A DNA stretch of 64,000 nt from Propioniciclava tarda (GCF_900182665.1 NZ_FXTL01000004.1:1-64000), one strand, 5' to 3'; positions 46,845-57,115 are shown, counted from the stretch's first letter. Numbers and translations are program-made. The notes: a model not told the origin generated them from the sequence alone.

Positions 46845-47504
46845 TTGGACGCCGACGCCGCGGCCCCGTCCGGGGTCGGGTCGCGTCCGGACGCCCCGGG
46901 CGCGACGCCCGCGGCGGCGTCCGAGCTGTTCGGAGCGGCGGTCGGGCTGGCCGAGCAGTACGTCTCGATCCTGGCCGGGCGAGGCGTTGAGTGGGGGCTG
47001 ATCGGTCCCCGCGAGACCGAGCGCCTGTGGCCGCGGCACGTGCTGAACTCCCTGGCCGTGTCGGGATTCGTGCCGGACGGGTCGGCCGTCGTCGACGTCG
47101 GCTCCGGGGCCGGGTTGCCGGGGATTCCGTTGGCGCTGGCGCGTCCGGACCTGAAGATCACCCTGCTTGAGCCGCTGGAGCGCCGCGCCAAGTTCCTGCA
47201 GTTGGCCGTCGACGAGCTGGGGCTGAACGATCGCGTCCGGGTCGTCCGCGGCCGCGCGGAGGAGCACAAGGGCCGCTACGACGTGGTCACTTGTCGGGCG
47301 GTCGCCCCGCTCGATCGGCTGCTCGGCTGGACGGCCCATCTGTTCCAACCCGGCGGGCGCCTCGTCGCGCTGAAGGGGCAGTCGGCTGCCGCCGAGGTCG
47401 ACGCTCTCGACCGGGTGCTGGCGCGCCGCAAGCTGTCGGGACGGGTGGCGTCCGTCACCCCCCATCGGGACGTCGAGGAGACGTTCGTCGTCGTTTTGAG
47501 CTAG
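46845..47504 (+). CDS. rsmG: 16S rRNA (guanine-N7)-methyltransferase RsmG
   Basis: A 219-residue enzyme with SAM motif [17 protein letters not shown] and the RsmG segment [19 protein letters not shown]. It methylates G527 of 16S rRNA; loss gives low-level streptomycin resistance. TTG 46845 is used because it nearly abuts the jag stop; the Ala-rich N-terminal 20 residues may be dispensable. In most actinobacteria parA follows directly; here a 6.9-kb block intervenes, and a fossil of another rsmG lies before parA. Confidence 0.94.
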   Translation: MDADAAAPSGVGSRPDAPGATPAAASELFGAAVGLAEQYVSILAGRGVEWGLIGPRETERLWPRHVLNSLAVSGFVPDGSAVVDVGSGAGLPGIPLALARPDLKITLLEPLERRAKFLQLAVDELGLNDRVRVVRGRAEEHKGRYDVVTCRAVAPLDRLLGWTAHLFQPGGRLVALKGQSAAAEVDALDRVLARRKLSGRVASVTPHRDVEETFVVVLS

Positions 47505-47630
47505 GACCCCTCAGGCCTCCACGACCTCGCACAGCGGGAGCGTCCGCGGCCGTCCACCTTGCGTGGCGGTTCGACGTAGCGCGGCGGCTCGGTGGGGACG
47601 GGGTAGCGCTCCAAGGTCATGCTCGCCGGG

Positions 47631-49442
<1,812 letters not shown>

Positions 49443-49484
49443 CCCTAGACGGTACTGACTCCGGCGCCGTTTGGCTCTTCCGGG

Positions 49485-49745
49485 TTAGTCGGACGCCGAG
49501 GGGGGATCGTCCAGCTCGGTGCGGATCGCGGTCACGATGCCGGGGACGTCGATGGCGACGGTCCGCAGGATGATGGCTGGGTCCATGAGGAGATAGCCGT
49601 GAGCGATCCGATTCCTCATGCCCCACATCAACCGCCAGTTTCCACCGAATAGGCGCTCGCGGGTCGGCTCATCCAGGCGGTGCAGCACTTCGAGTGCTGC
49701 AGAGAGCCGCATGCACAGGGCGTCCAGGACGAGCTGCGAGTTCAT
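49485..49745 (-). CDS. HepT-like HEPN toxin (DUF86), start unclear
   Basis: At least 86 residues including MWGMRNRIAHGYLLMD, the HEPN R-x4-H-x-Y RNase signature of HepT toxins. Open frame and family-like sequence (ELLTDALAHLDLL) continue upstream to about 49817, but there is no ATG, GTG or TTG in frame before the mntA stop, so either translation starts at ATG 49745 with a shortened N terminus or a start codon has been lost. HepT is neutralised by its partner MntA, encoded just upstream. Confidence 0.75.
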   Translation of the reverse strand: MNSQLVLDALCMRLSAALEVLHRLDEPTRERLFGGNWRLMWGMRNRIAHGYLLMDPAIILRTVAIDVPGIVTAIRTELDDPPSASD

Positions 49746-49822
49746 TTCACCGGCCGTTGCGTGGCCGCTCAGAAGATCGAGGTGGGCGAGCGCATCGGTG
49801 AGGAGTTCACGGTCAGTGCGAT

Positions 49823-50290
49823 TTAGAGCGGCACCGCCTCGGTGGTTGCCCTCGACCTGACCGCGGGCTTCAGACTCGACTCCGGCACCAGGTCGACCGG
49901 CACCCCTAACAGCGCCGACAGACGTGCTTCGAGTGCCCCCAGCTCCATCAGGCTGAGTGGCCGCCTCATGTCGAAGAGGAGGTCCACGTCGGACTCGTCG
50001 CGGTCGTCACCGCGTGCCACCGATCCGAACACTCTGACGTTCCGCCCCCCCATGGCCCCAACCTCCCGATGGATCTCGCCCGCGTGGGCCCGGAGTTTCC
50101 TGGCCAACGGGGTCGTCCCGTGAAAGTGCAGGAGGCGGGACACCTCTGATTGGCTGCGCCGAATGTGCTGGGCGATTTGCTGCTGGGTCATTCCCCTCGC
50201 TGAAGCCTCGCGCACCGCGCGGACGAGCTCCGCGCGAGCAGCCGCGATCGCTTCGTCTGATCGCCGAGCGATCTCTGAGAGCACCGTCAT
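49823..50290 (-). CDS. MntA-like nucleotidyltransferase antitoxin with N-terminal HTH
   Basis: A 155-residue protein. An N-terminal helix-turn-helix (GMTQQQIAQHIRRSQSEVSR) is fused to a minimal nucleotidyltransferase with FGSVARGDDRDESDVDLLFD, the full GSxARG-x5-SDxDL catalytic motif. MntA antitoxins AMPylate the HepT tyrosine, and the HTH would let this one repress its own promoter. ATG 50290 follows a TATATT box by six bases, so the mRNA is probably leaderless. The HepT-like gene follows within 80 bases. Confidence 0.85.
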   Translation of the reverse strand: MTVLSEIARRSDEAIAAARAELVRAVREASARGMTQQQIAQHIRRSQSEVSRLLHFHGTTPLARKLRAHAGEIHREVGAMGGRNVRVFGSVARGDDRDESDVDLLFDMRRPLSLMELGALEARLSALLGVPVDLVPESSLKPAVRSRATTEAVPL

Positions 50291-50296
50291 GCGTGA

Positions 50297-50302
50297 AATA
50301 TA
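50297..50302 (-). promoter_or_regulatory. -10 element of the mntA-hepT promoter
   Basis: TATATT, six bases before the ATG at 50290, in an otherwise GC-rich region. This spacing puts the transcription start at or next to the start codon. No good -35 was found at 17 bases upstream. Confidence 0.5.
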
Positions 50303-50378
50303 GCAAGTGCGATAGAGCAGACGCCCGGAATGGAGGAGGCAAGAGGGCAGAACGGGGGCGTCGTCCGGTTGAAGACCC

Positions 50379-51164
50379 TCAGCGCAGCGGGGGCAGTTCG
50401 CCGTGCGCCGGATCCAGCAGTTCGGCCGTTTGTTCGATGGTGTGGCCCGCCGAGGCGATCCCCCACTGCGGCCAGGTGCCGGTGATGCGGGCCCCCGACA
50501 TGTACGGCGCGTTCTCGACGCGCGCATAGGCCCTTGCCAGCACGTCTTTCACTGACAAGGGTCCGTCCGAGCCCACCAACTCCGGCAGCAGACAAGGGTG
50601 CACGCCGGCGTCCCAGAGCATGGAGAGCCCGTACGGCTCGACCAGGAACTCCGAGACGTCGGACGCTGGGCAGCGCTGGTCGATCGCCTGGTCCAGCCCG
50701 ACGGTCGGGTCGGCGGCGGCGAGGGCGTCCAGGATGCGCTGGGCGACGGCGGTGACTAGCGCGGTGCTGGCGCCGAACCGCAGGGCCCAATGCCGCGGAC
50801 GCCGCAGGTGCGCGGCGGCGTCCCGGACGGTGGGGAACCCAGGCTCGTCGCAGCACCGCCGGACGCGCGCGCCGATCTGCCACGAGCGGTCGACCGCGTG
50901 CGCGACCTGGGCGACGTCGAGACGCAGGCGATGCGCCAGGTAGCCGCGCACGGCCGGGAGGGCGTGGTCGGCCAGTGCGACGCAGAGGCATTGGCCCCCC
51001 AGGGCCACGCCGACGCGTTCGGCGTCCAGGTCGTGGGGGTGCAGGAGGCGCCAGTCGGGGGTGATCGTCACCTCATGTGGACGCCCGCCCGCGGGCTCCG
51101 GGCAGACGACGTCGAAGGTCACCCCGGACGCAGGCAGGACGGGTCTGCTGGGCAGCGCGCTCAT
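50379..51164 (-). CDS. Conserved-looking protein downstream of a MoxR-VWA pair
   Basis: A 261-residue protein with no motif I recognise. It has Cys in GGQCLCVALADHA and ARVRRCCDEPG, a run of predicted helices, and the terminal WGIASAGHTIEQTAELLDPA. ATG 51164 has a strong AGGAGG five bases upstream. It follows the VWA gene on the same strand, separated by a 170-base gap with a hairpin, so it may belong to the same functional set. It was left unnamed because the family is unknown to me. Confidence 0.6.
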   Translation of the reverse strand: MSALPSRPVLPASGVTFDVVCPEPAGGRPHEVTITPDWRLLHPHDLDAERVGVALGGQCLCVALADHALPAVRGYLAHRLRLDVAQVAHAVDRSWQIGARVRRCCDEPGFPTVRDAAAHLRRPRHWALRFGASTALVTAVAQRILDALAAADPTVGLDQAIDQRCPASDVSEFLVEPYGLSMLWDAGVHPCLLPELVGSDGPLSVKDVLARAYARVENAPYMSGARITGTWPQWGIASAGHTIEQTAELLDPAHGELPPLR

Positions 51165-51271
51165 CGATCCTCCTGGTCTCGCGTCGTGAGCGACCATCTC
51201 ACGCCCGGAGGCGTCCCGCGGTCAACGTCGGGCGCCTCGGCGGCCCAAGTGAGCGGGAGCCGCGGGTTAGT

Positions 51272-51308
51272 GGCGGAGTTGCTGTTCCCCAGCAACAACA
51301 ACTCCGCC
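51272..51308. terminator. Hairpin between the VWA gene and the following gene
   Basis: Nested complementary arms (GGCGGAGTT with AACTCCGCC, and inner GTTGCTG with CAGCAAC) around TTCCC, with a short bulge and no U-run. It may end or attenuate the moxR-VWA transcript. Confidence 0.55.
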
Positions 51309-51335
51309 AGCAAAGCAGCTCCGTGACCGAAGGGG

Positions 51336-52595
51336 TCAGCTCAGGTCCGTTCGGCATTCGATCGTCGTCGCCCAGGACGGCGTCTCGGGGGCGTCGGCGT
51401 CCGGGCGCAGCAGCAGCGCGATGACGACGGCGCTGCCGGTGGGTGGGGCGTCCGGCCAGGGAGTGAGTCCGTCAGTGAAGACCACGGTCAGCGTCGGTCG
51501 GGGACGCAGGCCGTCGACCGCGGTGAGCGCCACGCGCAGGTCGGTGCCGCCGCCCCCGACGAGGGCGTCGTCAGGGAGGCGCCGGACGCGTCGGACGGCG
51601 TGCACCGCCGCGTCGCACGTCAAGATCGTCATGCCGGACGCCGCCACGCCCAGCGCCCGGATCGCCCCGTCGACCTCGGCGAGCGCGCGTCCGAGCAGCT
51701 CGTCGCCGATGCTGCCGGACGTGTCGATGACGCAGGCCACCGACGGGGTCGCCCGCCGCCAGCCGGGCAGTGCCACGTTCGGCACGGACGCCGCCCGCCG
51801 GTTGGGCCGGGTGTAGGTGGTGTGGGTGCGCCCGGAGGTCCAGCCGAGTCCGCGGCGGGTGGCCTGGGCGAGGAGTTGCTCCCACGGCAGCCGTGGATTC
51901 AGGGTCGCGCGCACCCAGCGGGCCAGCTCGCCGGGGATCTCGCCGGGGCGTCCGTCCGCCCAGTGGGCCAGAGACTCGGCGACCGAGCGCCGGACGAGGT
52001 CCGCGGCCGCGGCGTCCAATCCGCCGACGCCGGCCTCGCTGGGCAGTTCCCACTCGCGGTGCAGTCCGTCGGACGCCGACCCCTCACTCCCCCGCGCCTC
52101 GGCGTCCGGCTCGCCTTCCTCGGTGTCGGGCGGCATGGCCACGGCGCCGCTGAGCTTGGCCCAGTGCTGTTCGGCGGTGGCCTGGTTGTCGAGATCGGGA
52201 CGCCGCAGGCGCAGCTTCCTGGCTCGCTCGATCAGCCAGGCCGGGACGGCGCCGACCGCACCCACGGCGTCCACGATCGCCAGATCGGACGCCTCACCCC
52301 ACGCCTCGGCGTTGGCAGCGTCGACACCGGCGGCGCGGGCGCGTCCGGCGTGGTCGAAGAGGAGGTGCCAGAGCTGATGGGCGATCTCGCGGGCCAGGTC
52401 GTCGATCGGGTGGTCGCTGGCCCACGTCGGGTTGACGTACAGGCGCCACTGTTCGTCGGCCGCGACGGTGGCGACGGCGTCCGATGGCACGGTGACAAGG
52501 GCATACAGTCCCTTGGACAGGTAGGGCAGGTCGGACGCCCCCGCGCTGACCAGCCGCAGCTTGGCGGCTGCGACGGCGTCCGAAAGCTCGGTCAC
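51336..52595 (-). CDS. VWA-like domain protein with N-terminal DUF2201 metallopeptidase-like region
   Basis: A 419-residue protein. The N-terminal half has EIAHQLWHLLFDHAGRARA, an H-x3-H layout typical of the DUF2201 metallopeptidase-like domain. The C-terminal half is a VWA-like domain with the MIDAS motif VIDTSGSIGDELL and the later FTDGLTPWPD. GTG 52595 overlaps the stop of the MoxR gene by four bases (GTGA). MoxR-VWA pairs act together as chaperone-like complexes that assemble or activate partner proteins; the partner is unknown here. Confidence 0.85.
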   Translation of the reverse strand: MTELSDAVAAAKLRLVSAGASDLPYLSKGLYALVTVPSDAVATVAADEQWRLYVNPTWASDHPIDDLAREIAHQLWHLLFDHAGRARAAGVDAANAEAWGEASDLAIVDAVGAVGAVPAWLIERARKLRLRRPDLDNQATAEQHWAKLSGAVAMPPDTEEGEPDAEARGSEGSASDGLHREWELPSEAGVGGLDAAAADLVRRSVAESLAHWADGRPGEIPGELARWVRATLNPRLPWEQLLAQATRRGLGWTSGRTHTTYTRPNRRAASVPNVALPGWRRATPSVACVIDTSGSIGDELLGRALAEVDGAIRALGVAASGMTILTCDAAVHAVRRVRRLPDDALVGGGGTDLRVALTAVDGLRPRPTLTVVFTDGLTPWPDAPPTGSAVVIALLLRPDADAPETPSWATTIECRTDLS

Positions 52596-53707
52596 GGTCG
52601 GTCGGGCAGCAGGCCGGCGAGGGAGAGCACGGGGGCGAAGACCATGATGTCGGGAGGCAGCGTTGCGTCCGCGGGGCGGATCCGGAGCAGCCCCCGGATC
52701 GCCGGCACGGCCGGGTCGACCGCGTTCTCGGACGCCGCCGCGCAGCACGCGTCGATGGCCGCTGCCCAGTGGGCGGGGTCGCCGGCGGCCCGCGCGACGA
52801 CACCCTGCAGCGTGACGTAGACCCGATCGGGACGCTGGTCCGCGAACCAGCCCGCGCGCGGGTCGGCGAGGACGGCGTCCGTGTCCGGCAGGTCCAGGGC
52901 CGAGGCCCACGCGAGGTACTCGTTCGCGGCGGCGTCCCCGATGCAGCCGGCGACGAGCAAGCGGCTGACGGCCTCGGGGGCGTCGATGGCGGCGGCGAGG
53001 GCGAGCAGGCGGGCGGCGTAATCCCACGTGCGCGGGTTCGGGAAGGCCTTGCCGCGATCGAGGGCCGTGCTCGGGATCGACGTGAGGAGCGCCGAGCGAG
53101 CCCGGAGGAAGCCCGACACTAGAACGCGCTGGCGTCCGAGGTGTTCGGCGTAGTCAGTGGGGAGTTCGTAGACCGGCATCGCTGGCCAGACGCCGGTCAC
53201 CAGCGATTCGGCGAAGACCTCGAGCGGCAGTTCCCAGTCGAGGTGAACAAAGCGGGACGCGGTCGGTGCGGCCAGCTCCCAGCCGGCCGCGGCGACGTCC
53301 GCGGGGTTCGCGGCGGCCAGGAACGAGACCGTACGCGGCAGCTGGAGCGAGCCCACCTGGTAGTGGGTGAGCGGGCGCAGCGCCGCGGCCTGGAGTGCCG
53401 GAGACGCGGTCGAGAACTCGTCGAAGAACGCGATCGCCGGGCCGTCGTGGTCGCGCAGCCGGACGGCCCAGGCGGGCGGCGCGAGCTCGACCTTGCCGTC
53501 GATCAGCATGGGCAGCCCCACGAAGTCCGAAGGCTCGTAGTGGCTGATGATCAGAGTCTCGACGTGCCAGCCGGACGCCCGGGCGGACTCAACGACCGCC
53601 GTCTTCCCCTGGCCAGGGTCGCCCCACAGCAGCGCCGGGATGCGGCACGACAGGCAGATCCCCATGGCCTGCAGCACGTTCTCGTACTCTGCGCGACCGC
53701 GGATCAT
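52592..53707 (-). CDS. MoxR-like AAA+ ATPase
   Basis: A 371-residue ATPase with Walker A WGDPGQGKTAVVES (28-41), Walker B AIAFFDEFSTA and the MoxR-like AANPADVAAAG sensor region. ATG 53707 with AGGGGAGG upstream is chosen, because the much longer frame lies over a region with rsmG remnants. It overlaps and co-transcribes with the VWA gene. The pair resembles NTP-dependent chaperone modules used in metallochaperone and conflict systems. Confidence 0.88.
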   Translation of the reverse strand: MIRGRAEYENVLQAMGICLSCRIPALLWGDPGQGKTAVVESARASGWHVETLIISHYEPSDFVGLPMLIDGKVELAPPAWAVRLRDHDGPAIAFFDEFSTASPALQAAALRPLTHYQVGSLQLPRTVSFLAAANPADVAAAGWELAAPTASRFVHLDWELPLEVFAESLVTGVWPAMPVYELPTDYAEHLGRQRVLVSGFLRARSALLTSIPSTALDRGKAFPNPRTWDYAARLLALAAAIDAPEAVSRLLVAGCIGDAAANEYLAWASALDLPDTDAVLADPRAGWFADQRPDRVYVTLQGVVARAAGDPAHWAAAIDACCAAASENAVDPAVPAIRGLLRIRPADATLPPDIMVFAPVLSLAGLLPDRP

Positions 53708-53927
53708 GGCGCCTCCCCTAGCCCGCCGAGGTCTGGTCGGCGGATCGCGCTTCAGCATAGGTCCGGACGCCTTGGGCGTCAGTCCGTGCTGGGGGTCAGG
53801 TGTGCAGGCGCCGGGTGCGTGGGGCCGGGTGTATGCGTCGCGGGCGGGTTCCGCCTGCTTGGGTGCGATGACGCGCGGCTGCTTGCTGGACCCCGGTGCG
53901 GGCGGGTCTGAATGACAGGCGTGTAGT

Positions 53928-53959
53928 TCATCCACAGGATCACCCACAGGTGTGGATTT
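53928..53959. promoter_or_regulatory. Second cluster of DnaA-box-like sites
   Basis: Three near-consensus boxes in 32 bases: TCATCCACA (53928), TCACCCACA (53940) and TGTGGATTT on the other strand (53951), spaced 11-12 bases apart; a fourth, CTGTCCACA, lies at 54285-54293. They sit between the MoxR gene and parA, about 11 kb from oriC. Confidence 0.5.
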
Positions 53960-54065
53960 CGTCGGAAGCGAGAAAGCGACAAAGAGAGAAAAGGAGAAAG
54001 AGCTATAGCGAGTTTGGGCTTGCGTATCGGAGTGCGGGGTTGAGCCTTGCCGGGTTGATCACCAA

Positions 54066-54135
54066 TCGTGACCGGGCCGTGGCGCCGCTTGATCGGCCGC
54101 TCGGCTGAACGGCCCACCTCTTCTAGCCCGGCGGA
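54066..54135 (+). pseudogene. Fossil fragment of a second rsmG
   Basis: Reading from 54073 gives [11 protein letters not shown]-stop-TAHLF-stop-PGG, against [21 protein letters not shown] in the intact rsmG (47292 onward). Stops replace Trp (TGA) and Gln (TAG). I count 52 of 63 bases identical, with most differences at third codon positions, so the fragment diverged under selection before decaying. It sits where rsmG normally lies, directly before parA. Confidence 0.8.
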
Positions 54136-54370
54136 GCCGGCTGATGTCGTCGCGCGATTCCAGGGAGAGCTGGCTTGTCGGATACCCGACCAGCCGTACT
54201 GAGTCGGTGCGTGAGCCATGTTGGGAACGCACGGCGTGGGGCGGCTGGGCTAGGCTCGTCTCGTTCGTGAGCACGCGATTCGCACTGTCCACAGGGTCTT
54301 GACTAGGTGATCGGGTTCGTCATTGCACTTGGTAGGCTCGGCGGGGTCCAGAGCCAGTGAGGGGTTTGTG

Positions 54371-55279
54371 GTGTCGAATAGCTCCGCACGACGAGTCGCC
54401 TTCGATGAAGACGAGTTTGCCACCGCCGCGCCCCTGACCCCCGATGATCTGGCGATCGATGTTTCACGTGAAACGGTGACCGCGCTCCCCCGCCCTGCAG
54501 TGCCGCGGGTGATCGTCATTGCCAACCAAAAGGGTGGCGTGGGGAAGACGACGACGGCGGTGAACATTGCGGCCGGGCTGGCGTTGGGCGGACTCAAGGT
54601 TCTCGTCGTGGACATGGACCCTCAAGGAAATGCGAGCACCGCGTTGGGAGTGGAGCACCAGGAGGGGGTGCGGGGAACCTACGAGGTGGTGGTCGACGGT
54701 GAACCGGTCGAATCGGTACTGCAGTCCTGTCCGGACATTCCGGGTCTCTGGGTCGTGCCGGCGACGATCGATCTTGCGGGCGCTGAGATCGGGCTGGTGG
54801 CCACCGTTTCACGTGAAACAAGGCTGCGGAACGCCCTGGCCGACTTCTTCACGAAGTACTACGTGGACTACGTGCTGATCGACTGTCCCCCATCCCTGGG
54901 CCTTCTCACTCTCAACGCGCTCGTCGCCGCGCGGGAGATCATGATCCCGATCCAGTGTGAGTACTACGCGTTGGAAGGGGTCACGCAACTCATGCGCACC
55001 ATCGACCTGGTCAAGGGCCGACTCAACGATGATCTACGCCTCACGACCGTCCTGCTGACCATGTTTGATGCACGCACGAACCTCTCGTCGCAGGTCGCGG
55101 ACCAGGTTCGCCAGCACTTCGCCGCGCAAACGCTGCCCACCGCTATCCCGCGGTCCGTCCGCGTCGCGGAGGCGCCGAGCTACGGCCAGACTGTGCTCAG
55201 CTACCACCTGGCCTCGGCGGGAGCTCAGGCCTATCTCACGGCGGCACGTGAGATCGCCGAACGTGGCGCCCACCTCTGA
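54371..55279 (+). CDS. parA: Chromosome partitioning ATPase ParA (Soj)
   Basis: A 302-residue ParA with the deviant Walker A KGGVGKTT (54-61), DMDPQGNASTALG and the Walker B-like VDYVLIDCPPSLGLL. It forms a DNA-bound ATP gradient that moves ParB-parS complexes away from the pole. GTG 54371 with GAGGGG upstream is preferred over an in-frame start at 54323. The gene contains two perfect parS sites, both read in the frame V-S-R-E-T. ParB follows after 16 bases. Confidence 0.94.
   Translation: MSNSSARRVAFDEDEFATAAPLTPDDLAIDVSRETVTALPRPAVPRVIVIANQKGGVGKTTTAVNIAAGLALGGLKVLVVDMDPQGNASTALGVEHQEGVRGTYEVVVDGEPVESVLQSCPDIPGLWVVPATIDLAGAEIGLVATVSRETRLRNALADFFTKYYVDYVLIDCPPSLGLLTLNALVAAREIMIPIQCEYYALEGVTQLMRTIDLVKGRLNDDLRLTTVLLTMFDARTNLSSQVADQVRQHFAAQTLPTAIPRSVRVAEAPSYGQTVLSYHLASAGAQAYLTAAREIAERGAHL
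54461..54474. promoter_or_regulatory. parS: parS site 1 (ParB binding)
   Basis: GTTTCACGTGAAAC, a perfect palindromic parS, inside parA. It would nucleate ParB spreading and condensin loading near oriC, and the position 5' in parA also places it to autoregulate the operon. Confidence 0.95.
54806..54819. promoter_or_regulatory. parS: parS site 2 (ParB binding)
   Basis: A second perfect GTTTCACGTGAAAC, 345 bases after the first and in the same reading frame of parA, so both copies encode the same five residues. Confidence 0.95.
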
Positions 55280-55295
55280 GAGAAGGACAACGACC

Positions 55296-56225
55296 ATGGC
55301 AACGACCCCCAAACGTCACGGCGGCCTTGGGCGCGGCCTGGGTGACCTGATCAGGGCCACCGGGCCCGAAACCCAGTCGGCCACCTCGGAAACCCACGCC
55401 CCCGTCGGAGCATCGGAACTGGGAGCGCACTTCGCAGACATCGATGTCAACCAGATCAGGCCCAACCCTAAGCAGCCGCGTACCGTCTTCGACGAAGACG
55501 ATCTCGCCGAGTTGGTGGAGTCGATCAAGGAAGTCGGCTTACTGCAGCCGGTGGTTGTGAGGCCGCTTCCGGACGGTGCCTACGAACTCGTGATGGGGGA
55601 GCGGCGACTCCGCGCGACCAAGGCGGCCGGTCTGCCCACCATCCCGGCCATCGTCCGCGACACCGCGGAGGCTGACTTGCTTCGCGATGCGCTGCTGGAG
55701 AACCTGCATCGAGCCAACCTGAATCCGCTGGAGGAGGCGGCGGCCTACCAGCAAATGCTCGACGACTTCGGCTGTACTCAGGAGGAGTTGGCCGGTCGCA
55801 TCAAGCGCTCTCGGCCGCAGATCTCCAACACCATCCGATTGCTCAAGCTGCCCGCACCGGTCCAACGGCGCATTGCGGCCGGCGTCCTGTCCGCCGGCCA
55901 CGCGCGCGCGTTGCTGGCGCTCAACGATCAAGCCGACCAAGAGCGTCTGGCCCAGCGCATCGTGGCCGAGGGTCTCAGCGTCCGCGCGGTCGAAGAGATC
56001 GTGGCCGTCGGTACCAAGGGTCGCGCCCAGCAGCGAACCAGCCAACCGCGGACCATCAACCCGCGCGCCGCCGAGCTGGGGGAGCGTCTGACGGACATCC
56101 TGGACACGAGAGTCAATGTCGCCATGGGCAGGCACCGCGGCAAGATCACCATCGATTTCGCTTCAGAAGATGACCTCGGTCGGATTCTCAATGTCCTGCG
56201 ATCCGGAATCGACACAGCGCTCTAG
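55296..56225 (+). CDS. parB: Chromosome partitioning protein ParB (Spo0J)
   Basis: A 309-residue ParB with the N-terminal CTPase domain (PNPKQPRTVFDEDDLAELV, then GERRLRATKAAG and ENLHRANLNPLEEA), a helix-turn-helix (TQEELAGRIKRSRPQISNT) that reads parS, and a C-terminal dimer domain. ATG 55296 has AGAAGG upstream. It loads at the two parS sites in parA and slides on DNA as a clamp. Its 3' end overlaps a small opposing ORF by 63 bases. Confidence 0.96.
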   Translation: MATTPKRHGGLGRGLGDLIRATGPETQSATSETHAPVGASELGAHFADIDVNQIRPNPKQPRTVFDEDDLAELVESIKEVGLLQPVVVRPLPDGAYELVMGERRLRATKAAGLPTIPAIVRDTAEADLLRDALLENLHRANLNPLEEAAAYQQMLDDFGCTQEELAGRIKRSRPQISNTIRLLKLPAPVQRRIAAGVLSAGHARALLALNDQADQERLAQRIVAEGLSVRAVEEIVAVGTKGRAQQRTSQPRTINPRAAELGERLTDILDTRVNVAMGRHRGKITIDFASEDDLGRILNVLRSGIDTAL

Positions 56226-56366
56226 CAGTTTATCGATATAGCGCTTCATACTTTTCAGCACAATTGAGTCATCGCCGGCGTCGTGTTGAACATCGTCGCG
56301 GACCTCAACCCGGATGAGGGCTTTGCCCGGGGCGGCCTCCAGAACTGCGAAGCGCCCCCAGATCAC
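56163..56366 (-). CDS. Small 67-residue ORF coupled to the cysteine-repeat protein gene
   Basis: GTG 56366 overlaps the TGA of the upstream gene (GTGA), opening a 67-codon frame with coding-like sequence: WGRFAVLEAAPGKALIRVEV, then SIVLKSMKRYIDKLLE. The last 63 bases lie opposite the end of parB. It resembles the C-terminal strand and helix of a SRPBCC-type domain, but this is only an impression. Translational coupling and composition make it likely to be real. Confidence 0.5.
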   Translation of the reverse strand: MIWGRFAVLEAAPGKALIRVEVRDDVQHDAGDDSIVLKSMKRYIDKLLERCVDSGSQDIENPTEVIF

Positions 56367-57115
56367 CCGACGGTGAGGCGGGCGGAACACGCCTCGGCGA
56401 CCTTGGCCTTCTTGCTGACGTAGCTGAAGTCCTTCCCGTCGGCGTTGGAGGGAGGAAGCCCCTGAGAGTCGCCGCTCACCGTGAGCGTCAGCTTGAACCG
56501 AACGTGAACGGGGTTGGTCACCCGCGCGACAACCTCGGCGCCCTGGCTCCCAGGACCCTGCACGAGGCGGCACGACGTCACGACCACCGTCGGCATCGTG
56601 CCGCAGGAGCCGTCCGTGGGGCTGCCGCTGACGTCACCGTTGGGGCACACGTCGATCGCCGGTTGCGTCCGGGTGGGCACCGGCCTTGTTCCGCACGATC
56701 CGTCGAACGCCGAACCGGAGTAGTCGCCTTTGGGGCACGAGTCCGGAGCCGCGGACGTGGGTGCCGGTGCGGTTCCGCAGGACCCGTCATAGGCGTTCCC
56801 CGAGAAGTCACCTGCGGGGCAGGCGTCCGGAGCGAGCGTCACCACGGACGGGGTCGGCGACGGCTCGGAGGTGCTGACCTCGTTCGGCGTGAGGGACGTC
56901 AGCGACGGGGCTTGGCTCAGCGTCGGCATGGCCCCGATCGTGACGACGGTCGGAACCGCTGACACCTTGGCGGTCGTGGGGGCGCGCCCAACCCCCTGGC
57001 TCATCACGAAGATGAGCCCGCTGAGGGCGCCGATGACCGCGACAACCATGCCGACGAGCAGCCCCAATGGCGCGCGTCTACGCGGCCCGCTGCCCGGGCG
57101 ATCGAGGTCTATCAA
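56363..57115 (-). CDS. Membrane-anchored protein with three tandem cysteine repeats
   Basis: A 250-residue protein. One membrane helix near residues 17-38 (LLVGMVVAVIGALSGLIFVM) follows a basic N terminus. A Thr/Pro-rich linker leads to three repeats of about 30 residues built on D-x-C-P-x-G-D-x-S-G-x3-D-G-S-C-G-T-x-P, and a C-terminal beta-like domain with a Cys pair (TSCRLVQGPG ... AEACSARLTV). It is probably exposed outside the membrane. TTG 57115 is chosen because GGAGGA lies six bases upstream. I know no family for the repeats. Confidence 0.65.
   Translation of the reverse strand: MIDLDRPGSGPRRRAPLGLLVGMVVAVIGALSGLIFVMSQGVGRAPTTAKVSAVPTVVTIGAMPTLSQAPSLTSLTPNEVSTSEPSPTPSVVTLAPDACPAGDFSGNAYDGSCGTAPAPTSAAPDSCPKGDYSGSAFDGSCGTRPVPTRTQPAIDVCPNGDVSGSPTDGSCGTMPTVVVTSCRLVQGPGSQGAEVVARVTNPVHVRFKLTLTVSGDSQGLPPSNADGKDFSYVSKKAKVAEACSARLTVG

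Noticed and set aside
47505-47630. 39-codon minus-strand ORF after the DEAD-box gene
   Set aside because: The start looks coding-like (YPVPTEPPRYVEPPRK) but the end reads better in another frame and nothing supports a family. It may be the tail of a lost gene.
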